Assembly (NCBI GenBank): GCA_964236535.1
Contig: CAXSEF010000063.1
Span: 1-19,407, forward strand
Reading direction: 5' to 3'
Origin: CAXSEF01 sp964236535
GTDB taxonomy: Bacteria; Pseudomonadota; Alphaproteobacteria; Acetobacterales; Acetobacteraceae
DNA: 19,407 nucleotides
The number at the start of each line of letters is the position of its first letter. The stretch's first letter is position 1. Positions 7,991 to 16,948 of this stretch are shown piece after piece. Position numbers and translations under genes: made by a program. The notes beneath the pieces were generated by a model, which was given only the letters and a program-made list of their open reading frames with translations, was not told the DNA's origin and ran no database searches.

Positions 7991-10684
7991 ATGGACAGTG
8001 AGCGCCGTCCCGACCCCGATGCGCTGCTTGCGGCCGCCGCGGCCGAGACCTGCGGCCGGCTGAAGATTTTCCTGGGCGCCGCACCCGGCGTCGGCAAGAC
8101 CTGGGAGATGCTGGTCCAGGCCCGCCGCCGCCAGGCGGAAGGCGTCGACGTGCTGGCCGGCGTGGTCGAGACTCATGGCCGCGCCGGCACCATCGCCGAG
8201 GCGCAGGGCCTGCCACCGCTGCCGTTGCGCCAGATCGTCTATCGCGGCCAGACGCTGCAGGAGTTCGATCTCGACGGCGCACTGGCCCGCCGCCCCGGCC
8301 TGCTGCTGGTCGACGAGCTTGCCCACACCAACGCGCCTGGCAGCCGCCATGCCAAGCGCTGGGAGGACGTGGCCGAACTGGTCAGCGCCGGCATCGAGGT
8401 CTGGGCCACCTTGAACGTCCAGCACCTCGAGAGCCTTAACGATGGTGTCGCGCGCATCACCGGCATCCGGGTGTCGGAGACGCTGCCCGACCACGTGCTG
8501 GAGATGGCCGACGAGATTGAGCTGATCGACGTGCCGCCAGCCGAGCTGCGCGCCCGGCTGCGCGACGGCCGCATCTACCAGGCCGACACCGCGCGCCGCG
8601 CGCTCGACGGGTTCTTCACCGAGGGCAACCTGTCCTCGCTGCGCGAGATGGCGCTGCGCCGGGCGGCGGTGCACGTCGACGGCGAAGTGCGCGACTGGAT
8701 GCGTCGCTGCGGGATCGCTGGCCCGTGGCCCTCAGCCGAGCGGGTACTGGCGATGGTAGGGCCCGACGCCGGCGCCTCGGCGGTAGTGCGTCACGCCAAG
8801 CGCCTGGCCGAGGCGCTGCATGCGCCGTGGACGGTGCTGCACGTCGAGCACGCCGCCTCGCTGCTGGTGGCGCGTCCGGCGCTGGCGCTGGCGCTGCAGC
8901 TCGGCGCTGACCTCGACACCCGGATCGGCGCCGACCTGGTGGGCATCACGCTTGACGTGGCGCAAGAGCGCAGCGCCACCCACCTGGTGCTGGGCCGCGG
9001 CCGGGCGCCGATGTGGCGGCGCCTGCTCAGCCGCAACCTCGACGTCGAGATGATGCGGCGCGCACCCGGGCTCGCGGTCTATGTCATCCCGCTTTCCAGC
9101 GCGCCGCGACCGGTGCGGCGCGTGCAGCGCGCCGGCCCCTGGTGGGCCTGGCTGTGCGCGGCAGGACTGGTGGCCGGGGTGACGGCGGCGGGCCTAGCGC
9201 TCGACGGGGTCGTGCCGGGCGAGGCGATGGGCATGGTCTACATCGCGGCGATCGTGGCGGGCTCGTCAGCGTGGGGGATGCAGATCGCGCTCGCCATCGC
9301 GGCCGCAAGCTTCATCGCCTGGGACTTCTTCTTCATTCCGCCGCTGCACGCGGTCACCGTCGGCAGCCCGCGCGACCTGATCGCCCTGGTGGTGTTCGCC
9401 TTGGTGGCGCTGCTCGCCGGCGGGCTCGCCGGACGGATCAGGGGCGAGGCCCAGGCGGCACAGGCCCGCGTCGACGGCCTGCGGCGCATCGCCACCTTCA
9501 GTCGCAAGCTGGGCGAGGCCGGCACCGAGGCGGACCTGCTGACCGAGATCGCGCGACAGGCCGCAGGCGTCGCCGGGCGCGCCGTCGTGCTGGCGCCGGA
9601 GGCCGAGGACCTCGTGGTGCGCGCCTTCGAGCCACCGTCGGACCGTCTCGACGAGGGCGCCTGGGCGGCGGCGCGCTGGGCCTGGATGCACCAGGAGCCG
9701 GCAGGGCAGGGCACCAGCACGCTCCCATCCGCGTCCTGGCGGCTGCTGCCGCTGCGCACCGTCCGGGTGCGGCTCGGCGTACTGGGCGTGCGCAGCGACG
9801 CCGCACTCGACGAGCCGGCGCTGCAGACGCTGGGCGCGCTCGCCGACCAGGCGGCGATCGCCTGGGAGCGGGTGAACCTCGCGAGCGAGGCCGCACGCTC
9901 CAGCGCGATGGAGGAGACGCAGCGGCTACGCACCGCGCTGCTCGCCTCGCTCGGCCACGACCTGCGCACGCCGCTTACCGGCATCCAGGGCGCGGCCGGC
10001 ACCCTGCGCGCCGCCTGGGACGAGCTGGAGCCGGACACCCGCGCGGACCTTCTCGACAGCATCGAGCAGGACGTGGGCCGAATGGCACGGTTCCTGACCA
10101 ACATCAACGAGCTGACCCGGCTGGAGAGCGGACAGATCAGCCCGCGCCTCGCACCGATCAGCCTCGCCGACGCGGTTGATGGGGCAGCCGCGCGGCTGAG
10201 CGGCACGCTGCACCTCACGGTCAAGCTGCCGAGCCCGGCGCCGCTGGTGTCGGCCGACGCAGCGCTGCTGGAGCAGGTGCTGGTGAACGTGCTGGAGAAC
10301 GCGGTCAAGTACTCGCCGGTCGGCAGCTTGATCCTGGTGCGCGGCGGGCTCGAGGCTGACCAGGCCTGGGTTTCGGTTGCCGACGAGGGGCTGGGCATTT
10401 CGGCGGACGACCTGCCGCACGTATTCGACAGCTTCTTCCGCGCTCGCCGCGGCGACAGCGTGGTGCCCGGCACCGGGCTCGGCCTTGCGATCGCGCGCGG
10501 CATGGTCGAAGCGATGGGCGGGCAAATCGACGCGCACAGCCCGCGCTCCGATTTGCCGGCGGACGGCATGCCCGGCACGCTGGTGACGATCCGCCTGCCG
10601 ATCGCGCGCAGCCTTGCGGCCGCGCAGACGACGGGTCATGCGGTCGCGAGCCAGGTGGGCGTGGCGCCGGTAGCAGCGCGATGA
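7991..10684 (+). CDS. kdpD: KdpD, osmosensitive K+ channel sensor histidine kinase
   Basis: The 897-residue sensor kinase phosphorylates KdpE in response to low K+ or osmotic stress. The N-terminal KdpD domain has a Walker A motif GAAPGVGKT (residues 29-37) and VDELAHTNAPGSRHAKRWEDV-type sequence. A universal-stress-like domain follows from about 245 to 370, then the four-helix membrane domain (about 383-482) and a GAF-like region. The dimerisation domain has the phospho-accepting histidine 656 in SLGHDLRTPL. The ATPase domain has NVLENAVKYSP (near 765), DEGLGIS (near 797) and GTGLGLAIARG (near 826). I chose the ATG at 7991 over a TTG six bases earlier. It begins ten bases after kdpC ends, and no strong ribosome site is visible. 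The gene appears intact. Confidence 0.96.
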   Translation: MDSERRPDPDALLAAAAAETCGRLKIFLGAAPGVGKTWEMLVQARRRQAEGVDVLAGVVETHGRAGTIAEAQGLPPLPLRQIVYRGQTLQEFDLDGALARRPGLLLVDELAHTNAPGSRHAKRWEDVAELVSAGIEVWATLNVQHLESLNDGVARITGIRVSETLPDHVLEMADEIELIDVPPAELRARLRDGRIYQADTARRALDGFFTEGNLSSLREMALRRAAVHVDGEVRDWMRRCGIAGPWPSAERVLAMVGPDAGASAVVRHAKRLAEALHAPWTVLHVEHAASLLVARPALALALQLGADLDTRIGADLVGITLDVAQERSATHLVLGRGRAPMWRRLLSRNLDVEMMRRAPGLAVYVIPLSSAPRPVRRVQRAGPWWAWLCAAGLVAGVTAAGLALDGVVPGEAMGMVYIAAIVAGSSAWGMQIALAIAAASFIAWDFFFIPPLHAVTVGSPRDLIALVVFALVALLAGGLAGRIRGEAQAAQARVDGLRRIATFSRKLGEAGTEADLLTEIARQAAGVAGRAVVLAPEAEDLVVRAFEPPSDRLDEGAWAAARWAWMHQEPAGQGTSTLPSASWRLLPLRTVRVRLGVLGVRSDAALDEPALQTLGALADQAAIAWERVNLASEAARSSAMEETQRLRTALLASLGHDLRTPLTGIQGAAGTLRAAWDELEPDTRADLLDSIEQDVGRMARFLTNINELTRLESGQISPRLAPISLADAVDGAAARLSGTLHLTVKLPSPAPLVSADAALLEQVLVNVLENAVKYSPVGSLILVRGGLEADQAWVSVADEGLGISADDLPHVFDSFFRARRGDSVVPGTGLGLAIARGMVEAMGGQIDAHSPRSDLPADGMPGTLVTIRLPIARSLAAAQTTGHAVASQVGVAPVAAR

Positions 10685-11595
10685 GCGGCCCTGCCGGCCG
10701 CGACAATGCCGAGCCGGACAGGTCGGACGGGGAGGGACACCAGAACGGGGACGCACGAAGCGGCGACCCAGCGAGCCCGACAACGACGGGCGAGGCGGGC
10801 CGGGGCGAGGCGGCACGCACCGGAGCGGGCGCGGCGCATGCGCGGGGCTCGGTCCCAGGCGCCATCCCAAACAGCGGGCGGCCGGTGGTGCTGGTCGTCG
10901 ACGACGAGCCGCAGATCCACCGCTTCCTCAAGCCTGCGCTCGAGGTGGCCGGATATTCGGTGCGCCAGGCCAGCACCGGCCGCGAAGGGCTGCGTCTGGC
11001 CGCCGAGCAGGCGCCGGCGGCGATCCTGCTCGATCTCGGCCTGCCCGACCTCGATGGCCAGGAGGTGATCGTCCGGCTGCGCGCGTTCAGCCGCATCCCG
11101 TTGATCGTGGTCTCCGCCCGCGACCTGGAGGCGGGAAAGGTCTGCGCGCTGGATCGCGGCGCCGACGACTACGTCGAAAAGCCGTTCGCAATCGGCGAGC
11201 TGCTTGCCCGGCTGCGCGCCTGCATCCGCCGCTCCGCGTCCGGCGAACCGGCCGTCGCCATCTGGCGCGGGCACGGGGTCGAGGTGGACCTGGTGCGTCG
11301 CCGCGTGCTGGTCGCGGCCGCGGAGGTGTCGTTCTCTCCCCGCGAATACGACCTGCTCAGCGTGCTGGTGCGCAACGCCGGTGTCGTGCTCACCCACCGC
11401 CAGCTGCTGGTCGCGGTGTGGGGCAGCGGCCATGCCGAGGACGTGCAGTACCTGCGCGTCTATATCGGGCTGATCCGCCACAAGCTCGGCCCGAACGGGG
11501 CGGACATCGTGCTGACCGCGGCGGGCGTCGGCTACCGCATCGCCGAGAGTGCCGAACCGCACGAGGCCGCTGAGGATGCCACAGCGCGGGGATAG
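10681..11595 (+). CDS. kdpE: KdpE, OmpR-type response regulator with long N-terminal extension
   Basis: The 304-residue protein is the DNA-binding partner of KdpD, expected to activate kdp transcription. The receiver domain begins near residue 68 (PVVLVVDDEPQIHRFL), with the phospho-accepting aspartate at 118 in LLDLGLPDLDG and the conserved lysine in DYVEKPF. The winged-helix domain has FSPREYDLLSVLV and ends TAAGVGYRI. The ATG overlaps the kdpD stop in an ATGA junction, which supports this start. Relative to the usual roughly 230 residues it carries about 66 extra N-terminal residues rich in Gly, Ala, Arg, Asp and Glu with no evident fold. The alternative is an internal start, but no ATG lies close to the receiver domain; a GTG at 10885 would be too late. 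Confidence 0.93.
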   Translation: MSGPAGRDNAEPDRSDGEGHQNGDARSGDPASPTTTGEAGRGEAARTGAGAAHARGSVPGAIPNSGRPVVLVVDDEPQIHRFLKPALEVAGYSVRQASTGREGLRLAAEQAPAAILLDLGLPDLDGQEVIVRLRAFSRIPLIVVSARDLEAGKVCALDRGADDYVEKPFAIGELLARLRACIRRSASGEPAVAIWRGHGVEVDLVRRRVLVAAAEVSFSPREYDLLSVLVRNAGVVLTHRQLLVAVWGSGHAEDVQYLRVYIGLIRHKLGPNGADIVLTAAGVGYRIAESAEPHEAAEDATARG

Positions 11596-11609
11596 CTCAG
11601 GCGAGCACC

Positions 11610-11625
11610 GGGCCGGTCCCGGCCC
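11610..11625 (+). terminator. Possible hairpin after kdpE
   Basis: GGGCCG-GTCC-CGGCCC forms a six-base GC stem fifteen bases after the kdpE stop. There is no T-run behind it, so it may be a weak terminator, an mRNA-stabilising hairpin or chance in GC-rich sequence. Confidence 0.3.
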
Positions 11626-11693
11626 CGCGACGCCGCTCTCCATCATTGCGGCGCAGCACCGATCGCGCATACTGCGAAGGCAGGCGCTGCAGG

Positions 11694-11996
11694 ATGCGGC
11701 GTGTTTCTAGGAACCCAGCATTGCCTCAGGACGACACGAACCAGACCAGCCCGCAGCATGCCAACGCGCAGCCCCAGCCGGGGCGTCACGGCACCCTTCG
11801 CCGTGCGCTGCTGAAGGGAATGGTCGGTCTGCCAGCCGCCGCCCTGCTCGCCCCGGCGCTGACGTCGCGCGAGGCGCGTGCGGCGCCGCCGATCCCGCAG
11901 GTCAACCGCGTTGGCCGCGCCCGCCCCGACGGGCAGTTCGACGTGATCTTCCAGACCCCGGACCTCATCGAGCCCAACCCCTTCTCCGAGGGCTAG
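11694..11996 (+). CDS. Hypothetical 100-residue protein with Tat-like signal
   Basis: I do not recognise the family. The start is the ATG at 11694 with GCAGG just upstream; a TTG 48 bases earlier is a weaker option. Residues about 37-63 form a twin-arginine-type export signal: GTLRRALLKG, a hydrophobic run (GLPAAALLAPAL), then REARAA as a likely cleavage site. The mature part would be only some 36 residues (PPIPQVNRVGRARPDGQ...PNPFSEG). The long Gln/Asn/Pro-rich stretch before the twin arginines is unusual. Codon use is GC-rich like its neighbours. The gene ends 18 bases before the apparent ureD start and beside a repeat copy, so it could be the truncated front of a longer secreted protein. 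Confidence 0.5.
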   Translation: MRRVSRNPALPQDDTNQTSPQHANAQPQPGRHGTLRRALLKGMVGLPAAALLAPALTSREARAAPPIPQVNRVGRARPDGQFDVIFQTPDLIEPNPFSEG

Positions 11997-12014
11997 CAGT
12001 AAGCCCACGGTCCC

Positions 12015-12935
12015 TTGCAAGGGAACCCTTCAAACGCCGGTTCAGAAGCGTTGCCCCTGGCGGAGCCCAGAGGCAGCGCCTCCGGCCTTTCCCGGCCTAG
12101 GCCGCAGCTCCCGGCAGACGACGGCCCAGCCCTCCACCAGCGCGCCCGCGGCGAGCTCATAGTGGCGCTGCGCCGGCGCGGTGCGGCCACGGTGCTGGCC
12201 GACCTGCGCCAGTGCGGCTGTCTGCGCGCGCGTTTTCCCCGCCCCGCCGACCCCGCCTGGCCCGAGGCAGTGCTGCTCAACATCGGCGGCGGGGTTGCGG
12301 GCGGCGACCGGCTCGACACCACCATCGCGCTCGCCGACGGCGCGCAGGCGATGGTGGCCGCCCCCGCGGCGGAGCGGTTCTACCGGGCCAGCGTCCGCAG
12401 CCCGCCCGCGCTGGTACGCACGAACCTGCGGGTGGGACCGGGCGCGTCGCTGGAGTGGCTGCCGCAGGAGAGCATCCTGTTCGACGGCAGCGCGCTCGAC
12501 CGCCGCACCGAGGTCGTGCTGTCCGAGGAGGCACGCTTCCTCGGCGTCGAGCAGCTGGTGTTCGGCCGAGCGGCGATGGGCGAGGTGCTGGGCCGGCTGT
12601 GGCTGCGCGACGTGATCCGGGTCCGCCGCGCCGGTCGCTTAGTGCTGCACGACACGCTGCGGGTGGACGGCGACGCTGCGGTGCTGCGCCGCCGCGCCAC
12701 GGCCGAGGGAGCCTCGGCCGTGGGCACGATCCTGCTGGCGGGCCCCGACGCGGAGGGCGCGCTTGATGCGATGCGCGATGCGCTGGGTGGAGCGGAGGCG
12801 GGGGCGTCGGCGTGGGACGGGGTGCTGCTGGCGCGTGTGCTGGCGGCGGACGGAGCGACGCTGCGGGCGGCGGTCGCCGGGGCATTGCGAGCGGTGCGCG
12901 CAGGGCGCAGGTTGCCCGGAGTATGGATGTGCTGA
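12015..12935 (+). CDS. ureD: UreD, urease accessory protein
   Basis: UreD (UreH) is a scaffold that binds apo-urease and, with UreF and UreG, guides nickel into the active site. The family core is clear from about residue 42: RARGELIVALRRRG, LADLRQCGCLRARFPRP, VLLNIGGGVAGGDRLDTTIAL, AAERFYRAS and LEWLPQESILFDGS. The frame is open to the stop at 12935. The start is a problem: the core begins near 12138, the GTG at 12162 would cut into it, and the only usable in-frame starts upstream are TTG at 12015 and TTG at 12051. Both lie in or beside repeat copy B and lack a good ribosome site. The first 30 or so residues (for example EALPLAEPRGSASG) are therefore translated repeat. It heads the urease operon, 148 bases before ureA. 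Confidence 0.88.
   Translation: MQGNPSNAGSEALPLAEPRGSASGLSRPRPQLPADDGPALHQRARGELIVALRRRGAATVLADLRQCGCLRARFPRPADPAWPEAVLLNIGGGVAGGDRLDTTIALADGAQAMVAAPAAERFYRASVRSPPALVRTNLRVGPGASLEWLPQESILFDGSALDRRTEVVLSEEARFLGVEQLVFGRAAMGEVLGRLWLRDVIRVRRAGRLVLHDTLRVDGDAAVLRRRATAEGASAVGTILLAGPDAEGALDAMRDALGGAEAGASAWDGVLLARVLAADGATLRAAVAGALRAVRAGRRLPGVWMC
12040..12090 (-). repeat. Two-hairpin GC repeat inside the ureD 5' end (copy B)
   Basis: Read on the minus strand this matches the family: GGCC, then hairpin CCGGAGGCGCTGCCTCTGG (12067-12085, one mismatch), the linker GCTCCGC, a weaker second hairpin, and a distal TTTGAAGG. A perfect twelve-base palindrome CCCTTGCAAGGG at 12012-12023 lies just beyond it and contains the apparent ureD start codon. 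Confidence 0.65.
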
Positions 12936-13001
12936 GAGGCGACATGGCGAAGCGGCAGCCGTTCGGAACCCCGTCCCTGCCGTCCCCCGTTCCGCGCCCG
13001 G

Positions 13002-13070
13002 CGTTTTCAACATGTGTGGGTCGGGGGTTTCAGCCCCTAGCGGGTCCAGGGCAGAGCCCTGGCCTTGCCT
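13002..13070 (-). repeat. Two-hairpin GC repeat between ureD and ureA (copy C)
   Basis: On the minus strand: GGCAAGG, hairpin CCAGGGC-TCT-GCCCTGG (13046-13062, seven perfect pairs), linker ACCCGC, a second hairpin GGGG-CTGAAA-CCCC (13024-13037), then a tail containing ACACATGTTGAAAA. It ends 13 bases before the ureA ATG and leaves no recognisable ribosome binding site for it. Confidence 0.85.
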
Positions 13071-13083
13071 GCTGGCCCCCCTC

Positions 13084-13386
13084 ATGCGGCTGACCCCACG
13101 CGAGAAGGACCACCTGCTGATTGCGATGGCGGCCAACGTGGCGCGGCGCCGCCTGGAGCGCGGGGTGAAGCTGAACCACCCCGAGGCGGTGGCGCTGATC
13201 AGCGACTTCGTGGTCGAGGGCGCCCGCGACGGCCGCAGCGTCGCCGAGCTGATGCAGGAGGGCGCCCACGTGCTGACGCGCGAGCAGGTGATGGACGGCA
13301 TCGCCGAGATGATCCCCGACGTGCAGGTCGAGGCGACGTTCCCGGACGGCACCAAGCTTGTCACCGTGCACGAGCCGATCCGGTGA
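13084..13386 (+). CDS. ureA: Urease subunit gamma
   Basis: The 100-residue protein is the smallest structural subunit of urease, which hydrolyses urea to ammonia and carbamate in the cytoplasm. It starts MRLTPREKDHLLIAMAA and ends with the family block DVQVEATFPDGTKLVTVHEP. Other conserved parts are RRRLERGVKLNHPEAVALIS and EGARDGRSVAELM. The length is exactly typical. The ATG at 13084 follows copy C of the repeat with no clear ribosome site. ureB starts 210 bases downstream, a wide gap for genes normally adjacent or fused. Confidence 0.96.
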   Translation: MRLTPREKDHLLIAMAANVARRRLERGVKLNHPEAVALISDFVVEGARDGRSVAELMQEGAHVLTREQVMDGIAEMIPDVQVEATFPDGTKLVTVHEPIR

Positions 13387-13402
13387 GCGGCACAGGACAC
13401 AG

Positions 13403-13470
13403 GGAGGCCAGGGGCTCTGCCACTGGACCCCGCTGGGGCCGAGCCCCCAGACCAGCACATTCTGGGGGCA
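13403..13470 (+). repeat. Two-hairpin GC repeat between ureA and ureB (copy D)
   Basis: Hairpin 1 is CCAGGGGCTCTGCCACTGG (13408-13426, one mismatch), followed by ACCCCG and hairpin 2 CTGGGGCCGAGCCCCCAG (13433-13450). The 3' arm CCCCCAG (13444-13450) can instead pair with CTGGGGG at 13462-13468, giving two mutually exclusive structures. About 125 further bases without recognised content separate the repeat from ureB. Confidence 0.85.
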
Positions 13471-13596
13471 CACTGCCCGGGTCGGCGGCTTGGCGCCTGT
13501 CGTGATAATTCCAGGGGCTTGCCGGCAATCGGCGGGTTCTCGCCAGGACCTGGGCCCGAGCTCTCGTCTCGCCTATGTCCCAACAGGAAACCGCGC

Positions 13597-13904
13597 ATGA
13601 TCCCTGGCGAGGTTATCGTCGCCGACGGCGACATCGAGCTGAACGCCGGCCGCACGCGCAGCGTCGTCAAGGTCGCCAACACCGGCGATCGCCCGGTGCA
13701 GGTCGGCAGCCACTACCACTTCGCCGAGGCCAACCCTGCCCTGCGCTTCGACCGGGCCACGGCACGCGGCCAGCGTCTCGACATCGCCGCCGGGACCGCG
13801 GTCCGGTTCGAGCCTGGCCAGGTGCGCACGGTCACGCTGGTGCCCTTCGCCGGCGCCCGCGCGGTCTGGGGCTTCCGCGCCGAAGTGATGGGGCCGCTTG
13901 CCTG

Positions 13905-13905
<1 letters not shown>
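13597..13905 (+). CDS. ureB: Urease subunit beta
   Basis: The 102-residue structural subunit packs against UreA and UreC in the urease trimer. It begins MIPGEVIVADGDIELNAGR and carries the family signatures VANTGDRPVQVGSHYHFAEA, NPALRFDR, GQRLDIAAGTAVRFEPGQ and VTLVPFAGARAVWGFR. The ATG at 13597 has AGGAAA about seven bases upstream, a good site. Its stop overlaps the ureC start in TGATG, indicating translational coupling. The length is typical. Confidence 0.97.
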
Positions 13906-15611
<1,706 letters not shown>

Positions 15612-15614
15612 CGA

Positions 15615-15676
15615 AGCAAGCAAGGTTGAGGCTCTGCCTCAAACTCCGCCAAAGGCTCGCCTTTGGAAAATTTATG
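15615..15676 (+). repeat. Two-hairpin GC repeat between ureC and the nuclease-like gene (copy E)
   Basis: Hairpin 1 is TTGAGGC-TCT-GCCTCAA (15626-15642, seven perfect pairs) and hairpin 2 is CCAAAGGC-TC-GCCTTTGG (15649-15666, eight perfect pairs), joined by the linker ACTCCG. The tail GGAAAATTTATG runs up to the start of the AT-rich gene. It begins four bases after the ureC stop. Confidence 0.85.
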
Positions 15677-15687
15677 TAGTGGCAAGG

Positions 15688-16461
15688 ATGGACCGAGTGC
15701 GCGTTGCAACATGGAACCCAAACGGACTATCTACCAAGGTTAACGGCAAAGAAAAAGGCGAGTTTGTTAGAAGTTTTCGGGCAGATTTAATTGCGTTGCC
15801 ACACTGTGGATTTGAAACGACTAATGAGTTAGCATTTAGTATAGGTGTTGAGCAAAATCAAGCGATTGTAGATGAACGTTTCAAAAAAGGTCTGACTATC
15901 GGTGTTTACGTCAACCTTGGAGAGATAAAGCGCGAGCCGCTGTCTCTACCACCAGGGTATATCGCGTTTAGGTGGCTGCCTGGAGATTCTCAGGAGGTAC
16001 GATGCCTTGCCATCTACTCACGATGGAGCCCGAAACCAGCTGGCGATAATAAAGGTTGGGTCAAATGGACCTGGGAAGCCTTACAAAGCTGTGGGAGCTG
16101 GCTTAGTGCTGGGCCGTCTATTGTGTTAGGTGATTTAAATGCAACTTGCCACTATGATCGGCCTGGAGCACCTAGCAGAGGTCAATATCGTTGGAAGCTT
16201 AGTGATAATGAAGTTGATTGCACGAGCATAGTCGGCCGACTTCGAGGCTTAGGCCTACAAAGTTCATGGCACAAATATAACCAAATAAAACACGGTTTTG
16301 AGCACCAGCACACCTATAAACCTGCTAAAACACACATTGATTATATATTTGTCAGCAAAGAATTTATCATAAAGTATAGCAGAACAGTTGAACGTTTTAG
16401 TGATCATTCGGCAGTCGTGTCTGATCTCCGGCTAATGCTGGGTGACCCCGAGACTCCGTAG
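15688..16461 (+). CDS. EEP-fold (endonuclease/exonuclease/phosphatase) protein inserted in urease operon
   Basis: The 257-residue protein has the fold of Mg2+-dependent nucleases and phosphodiesterases. It shows VATWNPNG (asparagine 10), GDLN (149-151), HTYKP followed by HIDYIF (aspartate 218) and SDHSAVVSD (aspartate 239, histidine 240). The metal-binding glutamate that normally follows the second strand (QE or PEC) is replaced: the segment reads DLIALPHC, with histidine 39 at that place. E43 nearby might substitute. Base composition is far more AT-rich than the neighbours (about 38% GC in 15781-15840) and codons end freely in A and T, indicating horizontal transfer. Start is ATG 15688; a GTG at 15679 in the same frame is possible and has GGA further upstream. 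The gene ends one base before the ureE ATG. Target is unknown; related stand-alone proteins occur in variable genomic regions. Confidence 0.8.
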   Translation: MDRVRVATWNPNGLSTKVNGKEKGEFVRSFRADLIALPHCGFETTNELAFSIGVEQNQAIVDERFKKGLTIGVYVNLGEIKREPLSLPPGYIAFRWLPGDSQEVRCLAIYSRWSPKPAGDNKGWVKWTWEALQSCGSWLSAGPSIVLGDLNATCHYDRPGAPSRGQYRWKLSDNEVDCTSIVGRLRGLGLQSSWHKYNQIKHGFEHQHTYKPAKTHIDYIFVSKEFIIKYSRTVERFSDHSAVVSDLRLMLGDPETP

Positions 16462-16462
16462 C

Positions 16463-16948
16463 ATGCGCGCCTACGAGCACCTCCCTGCCAACCTATGGGA
16501 CGCCGCCCGCCAGGTCGACGCCGTCCTGCTCGACTTTGACGAGCGCCACCGCCGCCGGGTCGTCCTGCGCACCCTCACCGGCGCCGAACTGCTGCTCGAC
16601 CTGCCCCACGCCATCCGCCTGCGCGACGGCGATGGCCTGCGTTGCGAGGACGGCGGCATCGTCCGCGTCCGCGCCCGGCCGGAGCCCGTGCTCGACCTCC
16701 ACGCCGACGCCCGCACCCTGCTGCGCATTGCCTGGCACCTCGGCAACCGCCACCTCCCCGTGCAACTGCTAGCGGACGGCCTGCGCATCCGCGTCGATCA
16801 CGTCATCGCAGCCATGGTGCACGGCCTCGGCGGTCACGCTTACCCCGCCGACGCCCCGTTCGACCCGGAGCCCGGCGCCTACGCAGCCGCGCCACACGAC
16901 CACACGCCTGACCCCGCCAACGAGGACCTCGCCCCGCATGAATACTGA
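16463..16948 (+). CDS. ureE: UreE, urease nickel metallochaperone
   Basis: The 161-residue protein delivers nickel to the UreDFG-urease complex. The N-terminal domain runs to about residue 70 (VDAVLLDFDERHRRRVVLR, GAELLLDLPHAIRLRDGDGL). The metal-binding domain has WHLGNRHLPVQ, with histidine 97 matching the nickel-binding histidine of the family, and MVHGLGGHAYP. The C-terminus has a few scattered histidines (PHDHTPDP, APHEY) rather than a long His tail. I chose ATG 16463, one base after the nuclease-like gene; a GTG 21 bases earlier would overlap that gene. No clear ribosome site remains upstream, perhaps because the insertion removed the original ureC-ureE junction. It overlaps ureF by 11 bases. 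Confidence 0.93.
   Translation: MRAYEHLPANLWDAARQVDAVLLDFDERHRRRVVLRTLTGAELLLDLPHAIRLRDGDGLRCEDGGIVRVRARPEPVLDLHADARTLLRIAWHLGNRHLPVQLLADGLRIRVDHVIAAMVHGLGGHAYPADAPFDPEPGAYAAAPHDHTPDPANEDLAPHEY

Noticed and set aside
12763..13083. Upstream extension of the ureA frame
   Set aside because: The extension overlaps ureD and a repeat copy. The ATG at 13084 gives the exact family length of 100 residues.
15612..16462. Insertion sequence or integron cassette carrying the nuclease-like gene
   Set aside because: No transposase, terminal inverted repeats, target-site duplication or attC-like site could be seen at the edges; only the repeat copy on one side.
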